From Tomocerus qinae (Eukaryota > Arthropoda > Collembola > Entomobryomorpha > Tomoceridae): a DNA stretch of 64,000 bases. This document shows positions 1-12,900 of the stretch, piece after piece. Under the pieces are notes generated by a model. That model made no database searches and was not told the origin of the DNA. It was given only the letters and a program-made list of their open reading frames with translations. Both the position numbers and the translations under genes were made by a program. Each line of letters opens with the position of its first letter. Position 1 is the stretch's first letter. Location of the stretch: assembly GCA_020055645.1 (NCBI GenBank), contig CM034546.1, positions 77,810,001-77,874,000 of the forward strand, in the 5' to 3' direction.

Positions 1-3000
1 TTGAAGGAATACTCTCTCTCTGCCTGCTCTTGGTGATAGAATATTTCAGTTTCCTTGCTTTCACCATTCTTTTCCCGTTTCAAGAACACCCACGCAGTAT
101 CCTAACACAGTTATAAGTTCCTCTATTATTTCAACATTATACTCTATGATTATATTTCATTTAGTTTAGAATGCACCAGAGGGAAAGAGATGTCATTTTC
201 TTTAAAACGATAAAAATTAATAGTTACGCTAGTTGTGTCAGTATTTTTGAATAACATCGTGTTTCTTGAATTATTATTTTTGCAGTCATTAAGGGCTAGC
301 CGAATGTGTTTCCAAAAGTCTCGTTCCGGGTGATTTTTTAGAGGCACTGAAATGAAATCAGTTTCGTTCTAAGATATTGTGTCGAGGTTGAGGTTGAGAC
401 AAACGACTTATTTTATATTCAAACAAACCACAACCACCTACTTGGAAACCGATTGAGGATAAAAGGAAAGTAAAAAAAGAACGTACTTCCAGCAACAGGA
501 GCAGACGTTGTGACGTCTTGCCTGTTGTTGAAGTATTTCGTGTCGGTGAGATAATGTTTGATCGGAAAACATTTTTGATAAATTTTTTGGGGACTCTGAA
601 ACAAGCTGAACAAAATACACTTTCAATGTCATCCAAGATGACCGACTTCCAACGGTCGTCATCCGTCCATGCCGGCTGTTTGTAGCCGAGAGACGATTGA
701 AACAAATTGCATGATTCTACATCGTCTGGTTCAGCTGTCTTACACGTGTCTGCATAAATAGAAGGTCTAATCGTTTAACATGAATTTATGAGTAAATACC
801 ATTTATTACACTCGTTATACTACAAAATCAGTTTACTTCACCCCACCCTTGTACTAAATAATATTGTATGTGGTCATCAATACGATGTATATCTTTTTAA
901 CCCCTGAACGGTTTTTGATTTAAAATAGTATACATACCCGTCTGTCCCGTACATCTCCGGGCCTATAATTCTCAGTTTTCCGATTTTAAAATATGGGACA
1001 AAGTTTCAAAAACTGGACTTTTCCCAACATGAAAAAGTATTTTCGAAAATCTGTTCGGTCCAAATTAAAAAGATTATAAAACTACATTTTGGGGGCATAT
1101 TAAGCATTTTACCCCTGCTAAGTTTCAAAGGTCAACTTAGTCTTGTGACGAATTTCCCCATCTGAGGTATCAATCGAAAGCTAACAAGGACCCCTATGTC
1201 GCTATTAAGGGAATTATTTTGGCTAATAATGACCTCCTGAAGAATTTAAAGGTCATAAATTGCATAATATTATATTTCATACACACCATTTTTCACCAAA
1301 ACCCGTTCAGGGGTTTAAAATATATTTTGCTTTCCTTTTACAGAGATAACTAATGACAGGGTTAAAACTCATTTTTTCCTGAAAGTTGTTTGTTCCTATT
1401 GCCATGTAGAGAGAAGGAAATGACATTTTGGAGGCCATAGGGATGACCATTTACCTATATAGCAAATAAAATCAGTCAATTAGAAAAGGGTTTGAAAAAA
1501 CTAAAGGGAAGTATATATTTCTAAATAGTTAATTAGTTAATCCCAAAATGTCAAAGTATAGGTAGTGGGTTTAGAGCTGTTAAAAGTTAATAAAGCATCA
1601 AATTATATCACCTTACCTGAGGCTTGAGGGAGTTGGATACAATTTTGTTCAGCCATATTGAAGTTGATGTCCATCTCAATGACATCGGGTATCGGTCTAT
1701 TCTTTCGCCTTGCCTTTGCTACGCGGTCAAAAATGACTTTATTTGTTACTGGATCCAATGGATATGCAAACACATTTTCTCCTGTCTCTTCGAACAACAC
1801 TTCCAACTCTGCGGCGAGCGTCAGCCCTTCTTTTATCTTGCCGTAGTATTCTTTTTGCTTATTGAGTGATGCTCTTCGAGCAACAGGGAGTTCCCGGGCA
1901 GCATTGTCATGTTCAGTAATTACTCTTGCTATTTTTCCACGCAACTCTGAGTAGTGATATGGCTCTTTTAGTAACTGCTCTCTATGCTCGAACTCCCGAT
2001 CCTTATAACCCCATACTAGTGACTGTATTCTTTTAAAATTTCTACTTGTTGTTCGCAAATCCTCAAATATTTGATTAGTTCGGTCTGGTGTGGCCTTGAA
2101 GTCCGCGTATATTCCAGTAGTGGCTGTAAAAACGTCTTTAATATGAGTCTGAATTGCAACCAGATTGTCTAACTTTGTCTTCTCTTTTCCTATTTTCCTC
2201 CGTTGGTTCATTAATTGACTTTTTCTTGCAGGAAGCGTAGCAGGGTCACTTATTTCGGTATCTAGTTTGGCGATGGTACTTGCCATGTCGGTCTGTTTCT
2301 GAGTAAGTTTTAGTACTAAAGGAGATGCAGTTCGGTCGACCATAAAATCTAAGTGCTTCGTATATAGAAGGTCGAGGGCATCTCTGCCTCTGCTCATACT
2401 GTAGTCAATGCCGTTGCGATTGGTCAAAGAGATACCTTCAGAACCACAGTGTTTGGGTTCTATTCGGATGGGGTAGTCGTTCATAAGAATTTCTCGAGCG
2501 AATTCTCTTGCTCTTTTCTGCTCTTCGGTATATCCTGATTCGTCGAGTTCTCCCGTTGCAGGGTTCACTTTCATTAAATTGCTGTATCCTAATTTACAAA
2601 AGGTTCCTTCAGTTGCAGAAGCAGGAGGAATCACAATCATTTTCTGATAGTCTTTGTGAAATAGGCAAGGATCTTCTCCGAAAATAATCAAAGATGTGGC
2701 GTTGACATACAACTTTTCTCGAGGATCCCAATAAGGTGCCATGAAAAGTTGCATCCACGGTTTGCGAAAATAATCGTCTGGGTTTCCCATCAGTTGGATC
2801 GCTTGTAGCTGGTAACGGGTGTAATTTAACTTCAGTAATTTGTTTTGTAAAGGCGTCACATATTATGTTATTTATTATATCGAGTGGAAATTCCATATTA
2901 TGCAATTAACCATTCAAACAGTTTCGGGCTACGGACTTTTGCACGACCTTCTTCAGCTTTCTACAGAGAATGCTCAGGAATTCCATCAACTGTGAAGGGA

Positions 3001-3873
3001 AAGATCGTGCTTGCGAGTAAAATTTTAGATATTTTTGCACCTTTACATTTCCTAGTCCTACCACATATTAATAATAATAATATATTAAATTGTACAAAGT
3101 TCCGCGGACGAGGCAATTGGCTCAAAAGTTGAAAAAGAAAAATTGTATGTTCATTTGTCAAACCGCCACCAAAAATTTCTAGCTGTGCCCGTGGCCTTAG
3201 AAAGAGATGTTTCTGTCTGTCAATAAGACATTATGTAAAATAATTTTTCGTTTTCCAATTAATGCTAACGTAGTCACTTAACGCTATCAGTTCTTGAATA
3301 TATACTCTGACATTTTGTCAGTGGACGTTATTATTGTATTATTATGCATTTATTTTCGAAATTCGACGGAATAACAAACTTTGTCGACGTTTTTATGTTA
3401 TTAATTAATGTAAATAAAGTTGGATTACCACTCGATGTGATTCCTTGTGTATGGCTGCACCTCCGGGTGGAACGTTATACATTTCACATTTGTGGTTATA
3501 GATCTGCATTATAGGGGATTCGTAGACAAGGCCGAATGTTGTCGTGTTGCTAAAATACAAGAACGCCCTGCGAATCCACCCAAAAATTTCAATTAGGAAT
3601 TAAGGATATATTATTATCAATTAAATCAACGAAAATATATCCGTACGGTCCGTTGATGCAGATGTAGACGTTGACAAGTGTTCCGAGATTATAGAAACGG
3701 ACAAATTTGGGGTCTGCAGGAAATACTATTTGCCTTCCCCCTTGACCACCCTGGAAAACCATTACGTAGGGTTTATATAACTGACTTGCATCACATAAAC
3801 CGGAGTATGTTGCACCCAATTCCTTAAATAGAATTGTGAACACGAATATTATTATGTGCACAAAAACTTTCAT
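1..3873 (-). pseudogene. Copy A of unrecognised seven-exon secreted-protein gene (partial, frameshifted)
   Basis: Exons read right to left: exon 1 3873-3647 (signal peptide), exon 2 3567-3429, exon 3 2808-1617, exon 4 749-487, exon 5 346-228 and part of exon 6 101-1; the rest lies left of the window. Exon borders have GT/AG sites matching copy B (9926-15678), and exons 2, 3 and 5 have exactly the same lengths as in B (139, 1192, 119 nt). By eye, exon 3 is about 70% identical in protein to B, so this is the older paralogue. Exon 4 has two extra codons and lacks four bases (GTAT) near 560, which shifts the frame after residues NVFR; the reading frame resumes as KHYLTDTKYFNNRQDV in another frame. 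I do not recognise the family. The gene could still be expressed in truncated form, but the four-base loss points to a pseudogene. Confidence 0.7.
901..1314. mobile_element. piggyBac-like MITE in intron 3 of copy A
   Basis: TTAA followed by CCCCTGAACGG on the left and CCGTTCAGGGGT followed by TTAA on the right form inverted ends. A TTAA target with ends reading TTAACCC is the piggyBac signature. There is no coding capacity in 414 bp. The matching intron of copy B lacks it, so it entered after A and B split, or was lost from B. Confidence 0.5.
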
Positions 3874-4260
3874 TTTTCTTCTATCGTAACTTCACAATTT
3901 CAAATTAGCTTCAATTTCGGAACTCACAAACATTTGTGTCATTCTCACTCTTTGGTAAATATGCCAACTGAAATAATAGCCTTAGTATAATCTAATAGAA
4001 AAATAATTAAGTGGAATGAATGGCTAGATAGATATTTACTTAAAGGGTCAGTGACATTTTATTATCCAATGTTTATTATTAGAGCTGTGTTACAAAATTA
4101 CCATCCTTTGTGCTCCAAACAATCCCATTATAGTGGTATTATATACACGACACGACCTTAATAATTTGAACAAAGACGTTAATGCTGGCATATAAAGAAT
4201 TATAATTCGTTTTATGCAACATTTTCATTAACAATTTAGTAGACAAATGAGGAGACAAAT
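3874..4260 (-). promoter_or_regulatory. Upstream region conserved between copies A, B and C
   Basis: The sequence just upstream of exon 1 is shared by all three copies (also about 15679-16060 and 46460-46882), including blocks such as GGTCAGTGACA and the AATTATAATTCGTTT stretch. Conservation upstream of the start codon while introns have diverged suggests a promoter or 5' UTR. No core element can be pinned down by eye. Confidence 0.3.
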
Positions 4261-5782
4261 GTTTTTAGGCTACTATTTTGGGGCAACTAGTTCCGAGACT
4301 GGATTTTGGAGACCCAAGGACCCATTCGCCTAAAATACGCTAAAAATTGAGGCGAAATGACCGTTCTGGTAAAAATTTTCTGTCATTACAGATTTTTAAT
4401 TTTCCAGCTTGAGAAGTATATTATTTAGTATCTTGTATTTCTAGTGATTCAGATTTCATTTCACCTAATATTATTTAGAAATCCTACATTCAAACAAAAT
4501 ATTTCATCATCTCTGATATCAAATGTTTTCATCATGCGTAATATATTATTTGCATAGTAAACTGATGGTAGCTTATTCTAGTTTACAGCTGCATTTTACA
4601 TATGCAAAACCCGTGACGTAATGTGTCCTGTGTCCTGATTGCACAATATACCATTTTCACTCCTACCGTATCTGCCCCAGAACTACACTTTAGGTAGCCT
4701 TGGCTGTGTTAAACAATTCGGATTTTTTAAGTTCGCTCCTATCTGTATGTGAAACTACACCATCGTCCCCTGCTGTAACCTATAAATAGTCTAATTTTCA
4801 GATGAAGTTTTCATGTGCCGTCTCGATTACATAACAACGGTTTTATTAGTTTATATAGATAGGTAAATGAAAGGTGATCTATCCAATTCTATTTTCAAAT
4901 GTTATGTAATCGAGAAGGCTCATCGTCATCTCGGTGGTCCAAAGTCCAAAACAAAATATTTCTACTCTTGGTTTTTAAGCATGAAAAAAATAAAGCTTTA
5001 AACTCCACATTGCCAATTTAAAATAGCGAAATTAAAGCATTTTTATCGTCCGAAGTAAATCAGTCGTTTCAGGTCGTTAATGAATTTTTTCATGAGTTGA
5101 TTTGCATAAGGAACTCGCTTCCGCATTACCTAAAACACTATAGACGGAAGAATAAAATTTTGCAATAAATAAGAAATTTTCGTGTTAAATTGCGATTTTA
5201 AACATGGGAATTTGGCCTTTAGCTTCCTCATTTTTAATGATTGCAATTGATCACTGAATTTTTATTACCTATAACCTATGTTGTTGCAAATTTTGTTGTC
5301 TTTCCAATGGGGGTTATCTTATTTTTGTAGCAGCTTCTGTTAAGGAGTTGAAGGGCTTTAACCGTTTTCATGTATTTATCAAACATTATGTCATTATGTG
5401 TCATTATAATAAATGTTGTCATATAGGGACAGCAGCAATTACTGTTGGTAATTTTGGTAATCAATGTTTGTTTGTCATCTTTGTCAAGCTTTATGAAGCA
5501 TATTCAGACAACCTATATATTTTGTTAGTTTTTTGCCCTAGTCACCAGGTATTATTGTAAGTATTAAGATTTTAAGGATAATTACATATCATTATTCCAT
5601 TCCGATGCCGATAATTAAATAAAGAACCTTCCCAAATCTAGAATTGCACTTTACACTAAGGAACTCTAGATACAGTCGTTTCGTTGTTCTTGGATGATTT
5701 TTACTTTACGTTGATATGCATCACAAAAGCAAAATATTTTTCTGTTTCAAAACATTTTTGACTTGAAATAATTATTTGTAAA
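4261..5782. other. Intergenic, no gene seen
   Basis: AT-rich sequence between copy A and the chemoreceptor. Only short open frames without recognisable motifs are present. A short inverted pair (CTCGATTACATAA near 4823 and TTATGTAATCGAG near 4902) could form a hairpin. This stretch lies outside the inverted duplication. Confidence 0.4.
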
Positions 5783-7125
5783 ATGTTTTTGTCAATGTGT
5801 AGCATTGTGTGTGAAATAATTTGTGCTCAACTTTGCATTCCTTATAATTGGAACAGAAAATTGCTGGTATTCAAATCAAAATCTACAAAATTTATATACA
5901 TTTGGTATTTAAATGTCGCATTTCAGTGCTTCCAAACGGCTGTATTATACGTCAGGTTTTACATTTCTTTGCGTTCCCCAACAACGAAAACATTTTATTT
6001 ACTCATTCATTTCCTTTGGATGAATGGCCATACACTATTCACAGTTCTTCAAGTGAATACCTTCATTAACCGGATTTTAATTCTCGACTGTGTCAACCAG
6101 CTAATTAAATTTTCTCTTAAAGGTATAAAAACCCTCCGTCCAAAACCAAGTATATTAATAGTAATAATAATTATAATACAAAAAATATAATTTGTAATTG
6201 CATCTTTTAATGGATTTTGATAAAATTATGGCATTTAATTTTCAGTGACTCCACTTTTGGATCCGCGTTCCATTGCAAAACTAAAATTAATATTTGCTTT
6301 CTTCGTCATCAACCTTTTACCAATTATTCCTTTTGCGGTGGCAATTTTTATTAAATTTAGCAATGGAAGTCACTACATGTATTCTTTACTACTTCCAAGT
6401 AGAAGCATTATTCTTTTCATAATTTTTGCTATATTCGAAACTATTGTGGCAGGATGGAATGGAGTTTTGTTTTTCTGGAATGTCATCTTTCATATAAGCT
6501 ATCTGTTCTATTCGGTTTCATATCTACAAATACTCAGGTGGGTATGTCAATAATGTCAAACTTATATACTAATATCATTTTAAAAATAAAACCACAATTT
6601 ATGTCGAATTTCGAAAGTGATGTAAGAAAAGGATAATGGAATGATTGTTTAATGTGTAGAACCAAAATAAAGAGGTGTGACAAAACAGAATTTGTGAAAT
6701 CCTACCGACACCTTCAAGTTCTTCATAGTAGATACACTGAATGCCATACAAATATTTTTATGCCACTTCACAAGTTTACTCTAGTTTTCACTATTGTAAC
6801 GAGCAATTACGCAGTTGTCTCTTTACATAAAGACCCCACCACTGAGTTATGGAATTATGCCATTCTCATATTGGCTTCCATTTTGTTTCTTGGATACCTG
6901 ATTCTGTTTTGTAACATGACAGGTAAAATATTTGAACTCTCCAAAAGATTCCAGAAACACTGTTTATTCGTTGACGATAACAAAAAACTGGCAGAGGCAA
7001 TGTATCGATCCTGCATACCTATGAAAGTTGATGTGGGCTCACTCTACCCATTCAGACGACTGACAGTAATTAAGGTCCTTGCCGCAATCCTTCTGTGGAC
7101 AGCTCGTCTATGTATCATTAAGTAA
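5783..7125 (+). CDS. Gustatory/odorant-type 7TM chemoreceptor, three exons
   Basis: Joining 5783-6122, 6246-6537 and 6660-7125 through GT-AG introns gives 1098 nt and 365 residues in one open frame. Phases match: K|V across intron 1 and R|T across intron 2. The protein is hydrophobic, with several membrane segments (for example LIFAFFVINLLPIIPFAV, SIILFIIFAIFETIV and AILILASILFLGYLILF). It ends in a loop with RSCIPMKVDVGSLYPFRRL and a final helix, the layout of the C-terminal signature of insect Gr/Or receptors. The length fits that superfamily (about 350-450). These are ligand-gated channels of sensory neurons in insects; the ligand here is unknown. The start may lie slightly upstream, since the first Met begins inside a hydrophobic stretch. 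A truncated inverted copy lies at 61684-62486. Confidence 0.65.
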
Positions 7126-8355
7126 TTAACAGAATGGATTGTAAATGAATGAATGGGGGAACGTCAGTGAACAATATCCGAGAGCATAGAACACTTTGAT
7201 TAAAACAAATTGATATGTACAGACATTTATTATTACCTTGCTATTATTTTGGTTTCCGCTTCAACGCCTCGAGTCGCATATCGCATATATTTGGTGGTCA
7301 TCATTAGTCATCAAGGAAATCAATTACTGAAGTCATTAACCAAATTTGTCGCTATTACAAGACACTACAATTTTGTCAACTAAGAGTTACCTAGGTACTT
7401 TTGCAGGTCGATAACAAACAAATATTTCGTTCTTATCATGTCTGCATGTCTAACCATGTAGGCTAAAGTACTTACAATTACTGTGTAATAATTATACATA
7501 TTTACGCATTATGATATTGTATTAATTGACCATTGCCGTTGATAATGGATTAAATGTCTGTCTGTGTAAGTGTGTATCTTAAAACTATGTGAAACGGATT
7601 TTTAGAAATTTTGACCTTATAACATCGTTTAAAATATAAAATACTGGGCATTATTATATTTAAGGGTGATATTTATGAACATGACTATCCAAACCAACAT
7701 ATTGTAAAATCAGAGTTTGGTATGGTAATTTTTTAACAGACAGCAGACGAACGGACGCAGAGCGTGGCAAAGTGGCAATCCATATAGGCTAGTTTTATTA
7801 CTTTTCCTTAAGCTGGTTAAAGCTAAATGTATTTAACCGAAAATATTTGCGAAGCTGACTACGTTTAGTGCTTTAGTAAATTATTACTTTGTGAAGACAC
7901 ACAAGTAGAAGCATAATTATTTGCTGTGCGTAACAGGTTTGTGCCTTCTTCATTTCATTTTCGATAAAGAGCAATACAAAAGCTAAATGTTCTATAAATA
8001 AAAAAGAAGCAGACCTTGGAATTCCGCTTGCATTTATGCATGTCTACGTGCTAGGTTGCTAACTATATAGATTTCCCACTAATCTTCTTATTTTACCAGC
8101 CCATCTTCAAGTATCTTTTCCACGGTATGCGTCTAATTTTGCAACACCTAAGCTGTTGAGCGCCTTTTGGTTGATCAGTTGATCATTTAATTTCTGCTGT
8201 TTAAATCTGTCATTTTACAAATACGATATATGTACGCACTCACACCTTGAACTGTATAAATCTTTAATAAAACACGAATTTCAGTCGGTTTATAATTTTA
8301 TAAAACACCTGCTTTTAGATTATTGTAGGTTCTAATTGGTTATCCTCTTCGGAAG
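7126..8355. other. Intergenic, shared with right arm, no gene seen
   Basis: About 1.2 kb of AT-rich sequence, mirrored at about 60473-61683 with few differences. It presumably includes the 3' UTR of the chemoreceptor and the promoter of the LRAT gene. No open frame of note. Confidence 0.4.
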
Positions 8356-8814
8356 ATGCCGAAACCAAAAACTGAATACCAACGAGCTTCAGATCTTTTG
8401 AAGATCATAGACGAGTTGGACATTGTGGAATTTAATCGAACAACTTATTCACATTTCGCCTTATATATTTCTGATGGATTGTGTGTGCATGTTCTAGGAC
8501 CGGATAAAAAGGATAACGACAAGTCTTATGGAACTAAGTCAGCCGAATATCTCATTAAAATTGCCAAAGGAGACCTAGTTCGTGTAAATAACGGGATATA
8601 CACTGCAGCCCTTCTCAGAGTTAAACCGAGACCGAGAAAGGAGTGCATTGACAAAGCTTCCGCTGGTCTTACAGACGAAAACGGTGAATTAAAAGTTGGG
8701 AAGACAATTAAAGTCAAATACGATCTTATTAGCGACAATAACTGTGAAGGTTATGCTACATATTGGAAATACAATCATAAATCCGGATGGAGTGCACAAG
8801 CGCAAGTATTATAA
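8356..8814 (+). CDS. LRAT-domain acyltransferase-like protein (NlpC/P60 fold)
   Basis: The 152-residue open frame carries the LRAT/PLAAT layout: a first His in YSHFALYISDG (H33), a second in CVHVLGPDK (H45), and a Cys in DNNCEGYATYWKYN (C130) standing for the family's NCEHF motif. These are the expected catalytic triad positions. The family transfers acyl groups from phospholipids or hydrolyses them; animal members are membrane-associated lipid enzymes. No C-terminal membrane helix is visible, unlike many vertebrate PLAATs. The inverted copy at 59990-60472 is also open but reads eight residues further, because of small differences after ...AQAQVL. A decayed copy is at 20816-20945. The start ATG sits in a context conserved in both arms. 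The specific substrate cannot be inferred. Confidence 0.75.
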   Translation: MPKPKTEYQRASDLLKIIDELDIVEFNRTTYSHFALYISDGLCVHVLGPDKKDNDKSYGTKSAEYLIKIAKGDLVRVNNGIYTAALLRVKPRPRKECIDKASAGLTDENGELKVGKTIKVKYDLISDNNCEGYATYWKYNHKSGWSAQAQVL

Positions 8815-8895
8815 TTACACTCATTCCTTTAAATTAAACATTATTTAGCAGTTTAAGTTCATTTATTCATATTTTACAGCTATTGAAGAATTTGA

Positions 8896-9159
8896 ATGCA
8901 TTTTATGAATTTTAAGGCTGTAGCAATGGTTGGAGTGGGGCATGTCGGATACTTGGCAAATACTACCCGACGAATTTGCGAGAATTCAAAAGCAGGATGG
9001 GAATCTTTGTACAATGAGGCTCCTCCGGAACTCAAGCCGGTGGCTTTGGTAGCTACCGTACCTGTAGATGCAGTTAGAAAAACAGCTAAAGCTACATCTG
9101 CAACCGTTAATTTTATTTCAGGAGCAGTAAGATCGGCTTTTGAATTTACTAAATTATAA
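8896..9159 (+). CDS. Small 87-residue hydrophobic/amphipathic protein, unrecognised
   Basis: This open frame starts MHFMNFKAVAMVGVGHVGYLA and contains alanine/valine-rich segments (KPVALVATVPVDAV, ATSATVNFISGAV). I do not recognise it. It follows the LRAT stop by about 80 bases, which could suggest a second LRAT exon, but a TGA immediately before the first ATG closes that frame. The inverted copy at 59665-59931 is open, with small in-frame length changes, and two broken fragments exist at 16426-16624 and 45920-46125. Conservation of the frame between arms, with in-frame indels only, supports a real protein. It may be membrane-active or structural; function unknown. Confidence 0.5.
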   Translation: MHFMNFKAVAMVGVGHVGYLANTTRRICENSKAGWESLYNEAPPELKPVALVATVPVDAVRKTAKATSATVNFISGAVRSAFEFTKL

Positions 9160-9925
9160 TAAACTAAATTTACACAAACAAGGCTGTATTTCACAAAAGT
9201 TAATTCAATTCAATTGTAAGTTGTAGCTTTAATTTTATGTTTGATGTTAATAAATTTAAACAATGTTGCAAAGTAGTAGTTAGTTATAAACATTAAACAT
9301 TTACCTTTGTTTTCACTAGGACTAATAAAATGTATGTGTTTATACATACTTTATATAATAGCAGGTTAACATTTTTCGGTGGCAGCCTGAAAATGTATAT
9401 TACGTATTTGATACCTTAAGGAACGTATAGTCTTTCGTTCGTTCGTCTTACTGACTGCAAAAAAAGCATCTACAATTACTTATATTATACTATTTCTCCG
9501 CCATTTAAAGTTAATGTATTCACTCAGGCATCGAAAATTTTTGGCAATTTTGTTACTGCATGATATTATCATGGTAATTGAATTATGCTCCGCCCACTTT
9601 CTGAAATTCCGTCCTGTTAACAACGTTACTGTAGAAAATCCGGATAAAACAGACTGGTTGCTATTATAAAATGTTCATATGCGATCTTAATTTTTTGCAT
9701 TTACAGTTTTTAAATAATTTTGTCATCAAAAACTTATTTAAAAAAATTTAACTACACATTTTTATTATTTGTTTCCATTTTTTAAAAATCGAAGCTTCGA
9801 AATATATCCCGACGTACAATAACGTTGTATGCTTCTATATCGACTACAAACTTATTATTCTGTTAAATTTATTAAATTATCTGATGTTGTTTGACCTTCT
9901 TGAATTGCAATGACCTTAAAATTTA
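9160..9925. other. Convergent intergenic region, no gene seen
   Basis: This holds the presumed 3' ends of the small ORF (plus) and copy B (minus). The mirrored region at 58830-59664 is about 70 bp longer and differs most around 58950-59300. AT-rich, with no open frame of note. Confidence 0.4.
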
Positions 9926-12900
9926 TTAGGAGTTGTAGACATCTGGTTTTCCTGCAAATTTTCCGTTGATGAAGTAGTTGTGTTCCAGACCTCCATTGAC
10001 GAGGATACATCTAAGTGGGCGGAATTCGACTCTGCTGGATTGGATGAAACTAGATTCCATGCAACGATTGAGCCAAATGTCCGCATCCGAGCTATGCTTG
10101 TATTCCCCGAGGATCCAATTGAAGACTTTATTGTCTTTCCTGCTCACCCTGTTGACACCAATGATACTGTTTTAAGTATGGTAGCTAGACTAGCCGAAGT
10201 ACAAGAGGGTCATCACTTATATTTATTCCCTATGCCAGCTTCACACATTTCAACTTCGTCAAGCCATAATAAAATTTACTGGGAGCTTGGGTAACTTCAA
10301 ACATTTGAAAATCATGCAACATTTTCTACAAATGAGTTACAACGTAGCAATAACATAATTGGTTATCCACCAGATATCTCTAAGAGGAATGACAAAGTCC
10401 TCAGTGTACATGGAGTAGAATCGGGAAGTGATGAGCGGGACTTTGGTCTCATAGATCGGCATGCAGAGTCCAAGGACCGTAGCGAACATTTTGTACTGCC
10501 AGTCGATGACCCAATTGAAGGAATATTCTCTCTCTGCTTGCTCTTGGTGATAGAATATTTCAGTTTCCTTGCTTTCACCATTCTTTTCCCGTTTCAAGAA
10601 CACCCACGCAGTATCCTAACACATTTATAAAATCCACAATTATTTCAACCTTATACTCTATAATACTCTATGGTAATATTCCATTTAGTTTTGAACGCAT
10701 GAAATAAAAATAACAGGGAAAGTGCTGTCAATTTACTTAAAACGATTTAAAAAAAATTACGCTAGTTGTGTCGGTATTTTTGAATAGCAGCATGTTTCTT
10801 GATTTATTTTTTATACAGTCATTAAGGGCCAGTCGGATGTGTTTCCAAAAGTCTCGTTCCGGGTGATTTTTTAAAGGCGCTGAAATGAAATCAGTCTGGC
10901 TCATTGAATATTGGGTCGAGCAGGTTGGGACAAGTAGATCCAACCAAATAATCTAATTGCAGACCGATTTAGAGGATAAAAGGAAAGTAAAAAAGAACGT
11001 ACTTCCAGCAACAGGAGCAGGCGTGGTGACGTCTTGCCTGTTGTTGAAGTATTTCGTGTCGGTGAGGTAATGTTTGAATACTCGGAAAACGTTTTTGATA
11101 AACTTTTTGGGGACTCTGAAACAAGCTGAAGAAAATACACTTTCGATGTCATCCAAGATTGCTGACTTCCAACGGTCGTGGTCCGTCCATGCCGGCTGTT
11201 TGTAGCCTAGAGACGATTGAAACAAATTGCAATCCTCCTCTGGTTCAACTTTCGTACATGTTTCTGCATAAATAGAAGTTCCGATCGATAAAAATAGATT
11301 TTAAGATCGCTTTTTATTAGAAGTTAGAGTGCATATCTTAACCTAAAAATAGAGGGGGAGGGATATTTATCAGGCCTCACGATATCATAACTCAGACTAG
11401 ACTGAGAGGCAGTACCGTATTTCGAAAATGAAACAAATACCCTAAAATGAAATAAAATCGCGCAAAGCGAGAATGTTTTTGGTATTTTGAGAAAAAACTC
11501 TTGTTTTTGGTTTTCGGAGGTGCATTTGTCCCCTATGCATCCCTCAATAAAGCTTGCTGAAAAAGGATATTTGTGGTCATACTTTCTAAACGGTAACAAC
11601 AGTCAGAAAGACGATACTAGCGTAGTCGATCAAATGTCAAATGAGCCTAGAATTAAATTAGTATCAAGATAGGACATCCTATTAAAAGATATTGTATTAA
11701 AAATAAAATTGTAAATTGAATTTATGTTATATCATTTGAATGGGATGTCCAGTCTTAATAATAAATTAAACTAGGTTTAATTATAATTAAGTAAAATTAA
11801 GTTGCTTATCAGACTACTTTTAATTGATGATGTTAGTATCATCTCTCAAGTTACCGTTGAGTAATTATCATGTAATTATGAATGACCACAGATATCCCTC
11901 TCAGTTTGATATCCCTTTCGGTCTACCACATATGTATGGATCATTAATTAGATATTCTTATCTGACAATTGGCTAGCTTTTATCTCTGTCTTATTCAATT
12001 TTTGGAAATTAGAAAAAAATAATATAAACTTTTATTTTTATATTACCAACCTTATTCTTTGAAGTATTCCTTTCAAATTATATAATAATATAATAACATA
12101 TTACCTATCCTGAATCGAATTTTTAAAACAATTTTCTTGTTTTATATTTTCAACAACCTTATCAAGGTTCTTGGGTTTTGAACTTTACGACATGCGACAT
12201 CCATAAAAATGACACAAAGAATTTCGAAAAGGTATTTATTAAGAATTAAATTATATCACCTGAGGCTTGAGGGAGTGGGGTACAATTTAGATCAGCGGTA
12301 TTGAAAATTTTATCCATCTCAATGACACCGGGTATCGGTCTATTCTTTCGTTTTGCCTTTGTTACACGGTCAAAAATGACTTTATGCGTTACTGGATGCA
12401 ATGGATATGCAAACGGATTTTCTCCTGTTTCTTCGATCAACACTTCCAATTCTGCGGCGACCGTCAGTGCTTCTTTTATTTTGTCGTAATATTCTTTCGT
12501 CTTCATTATTGCTGCTCTTCGAGCAGCAGGAAGATCACGGGCATAATTGTTATGTTGAGCAATTTCATATGCTATATTTCGTTGCAACTCTGAGTAGTGA
12601 TATGGCTCTTTTAGCAACAGCTGTCTATAACGTAATTCCTCTCTCCTTGTAACCCACATTCTATCTTGTTTATAATCATATACTTTACGTGTTTTTGACA
12701 AATCTTCATCTATTTGTTTGATTCGGTCTGTTTTCCCGGTTATGTCCGCGAAGATTCCCGTCGTCGATGCGAAAATATCTTTAATATGAGTCTGAATAGC
12801 AACCAGATTGTCCAATTTTGTCTTTTCTTTAATTATATTCTTCCGTTGATTTTTTAATTGACTTTTTCTACCAGGAAGCGTGGTAGGGTCATTTATTTCG

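Noticed and set aside
1624-1869. Plus-strand frames opposite exon 3 of copies A and B (for example 1624-1869 and 12301-12652)
   Set aside because: Antisense shadows of the conserved exon; the same shadow recurs in each copy.
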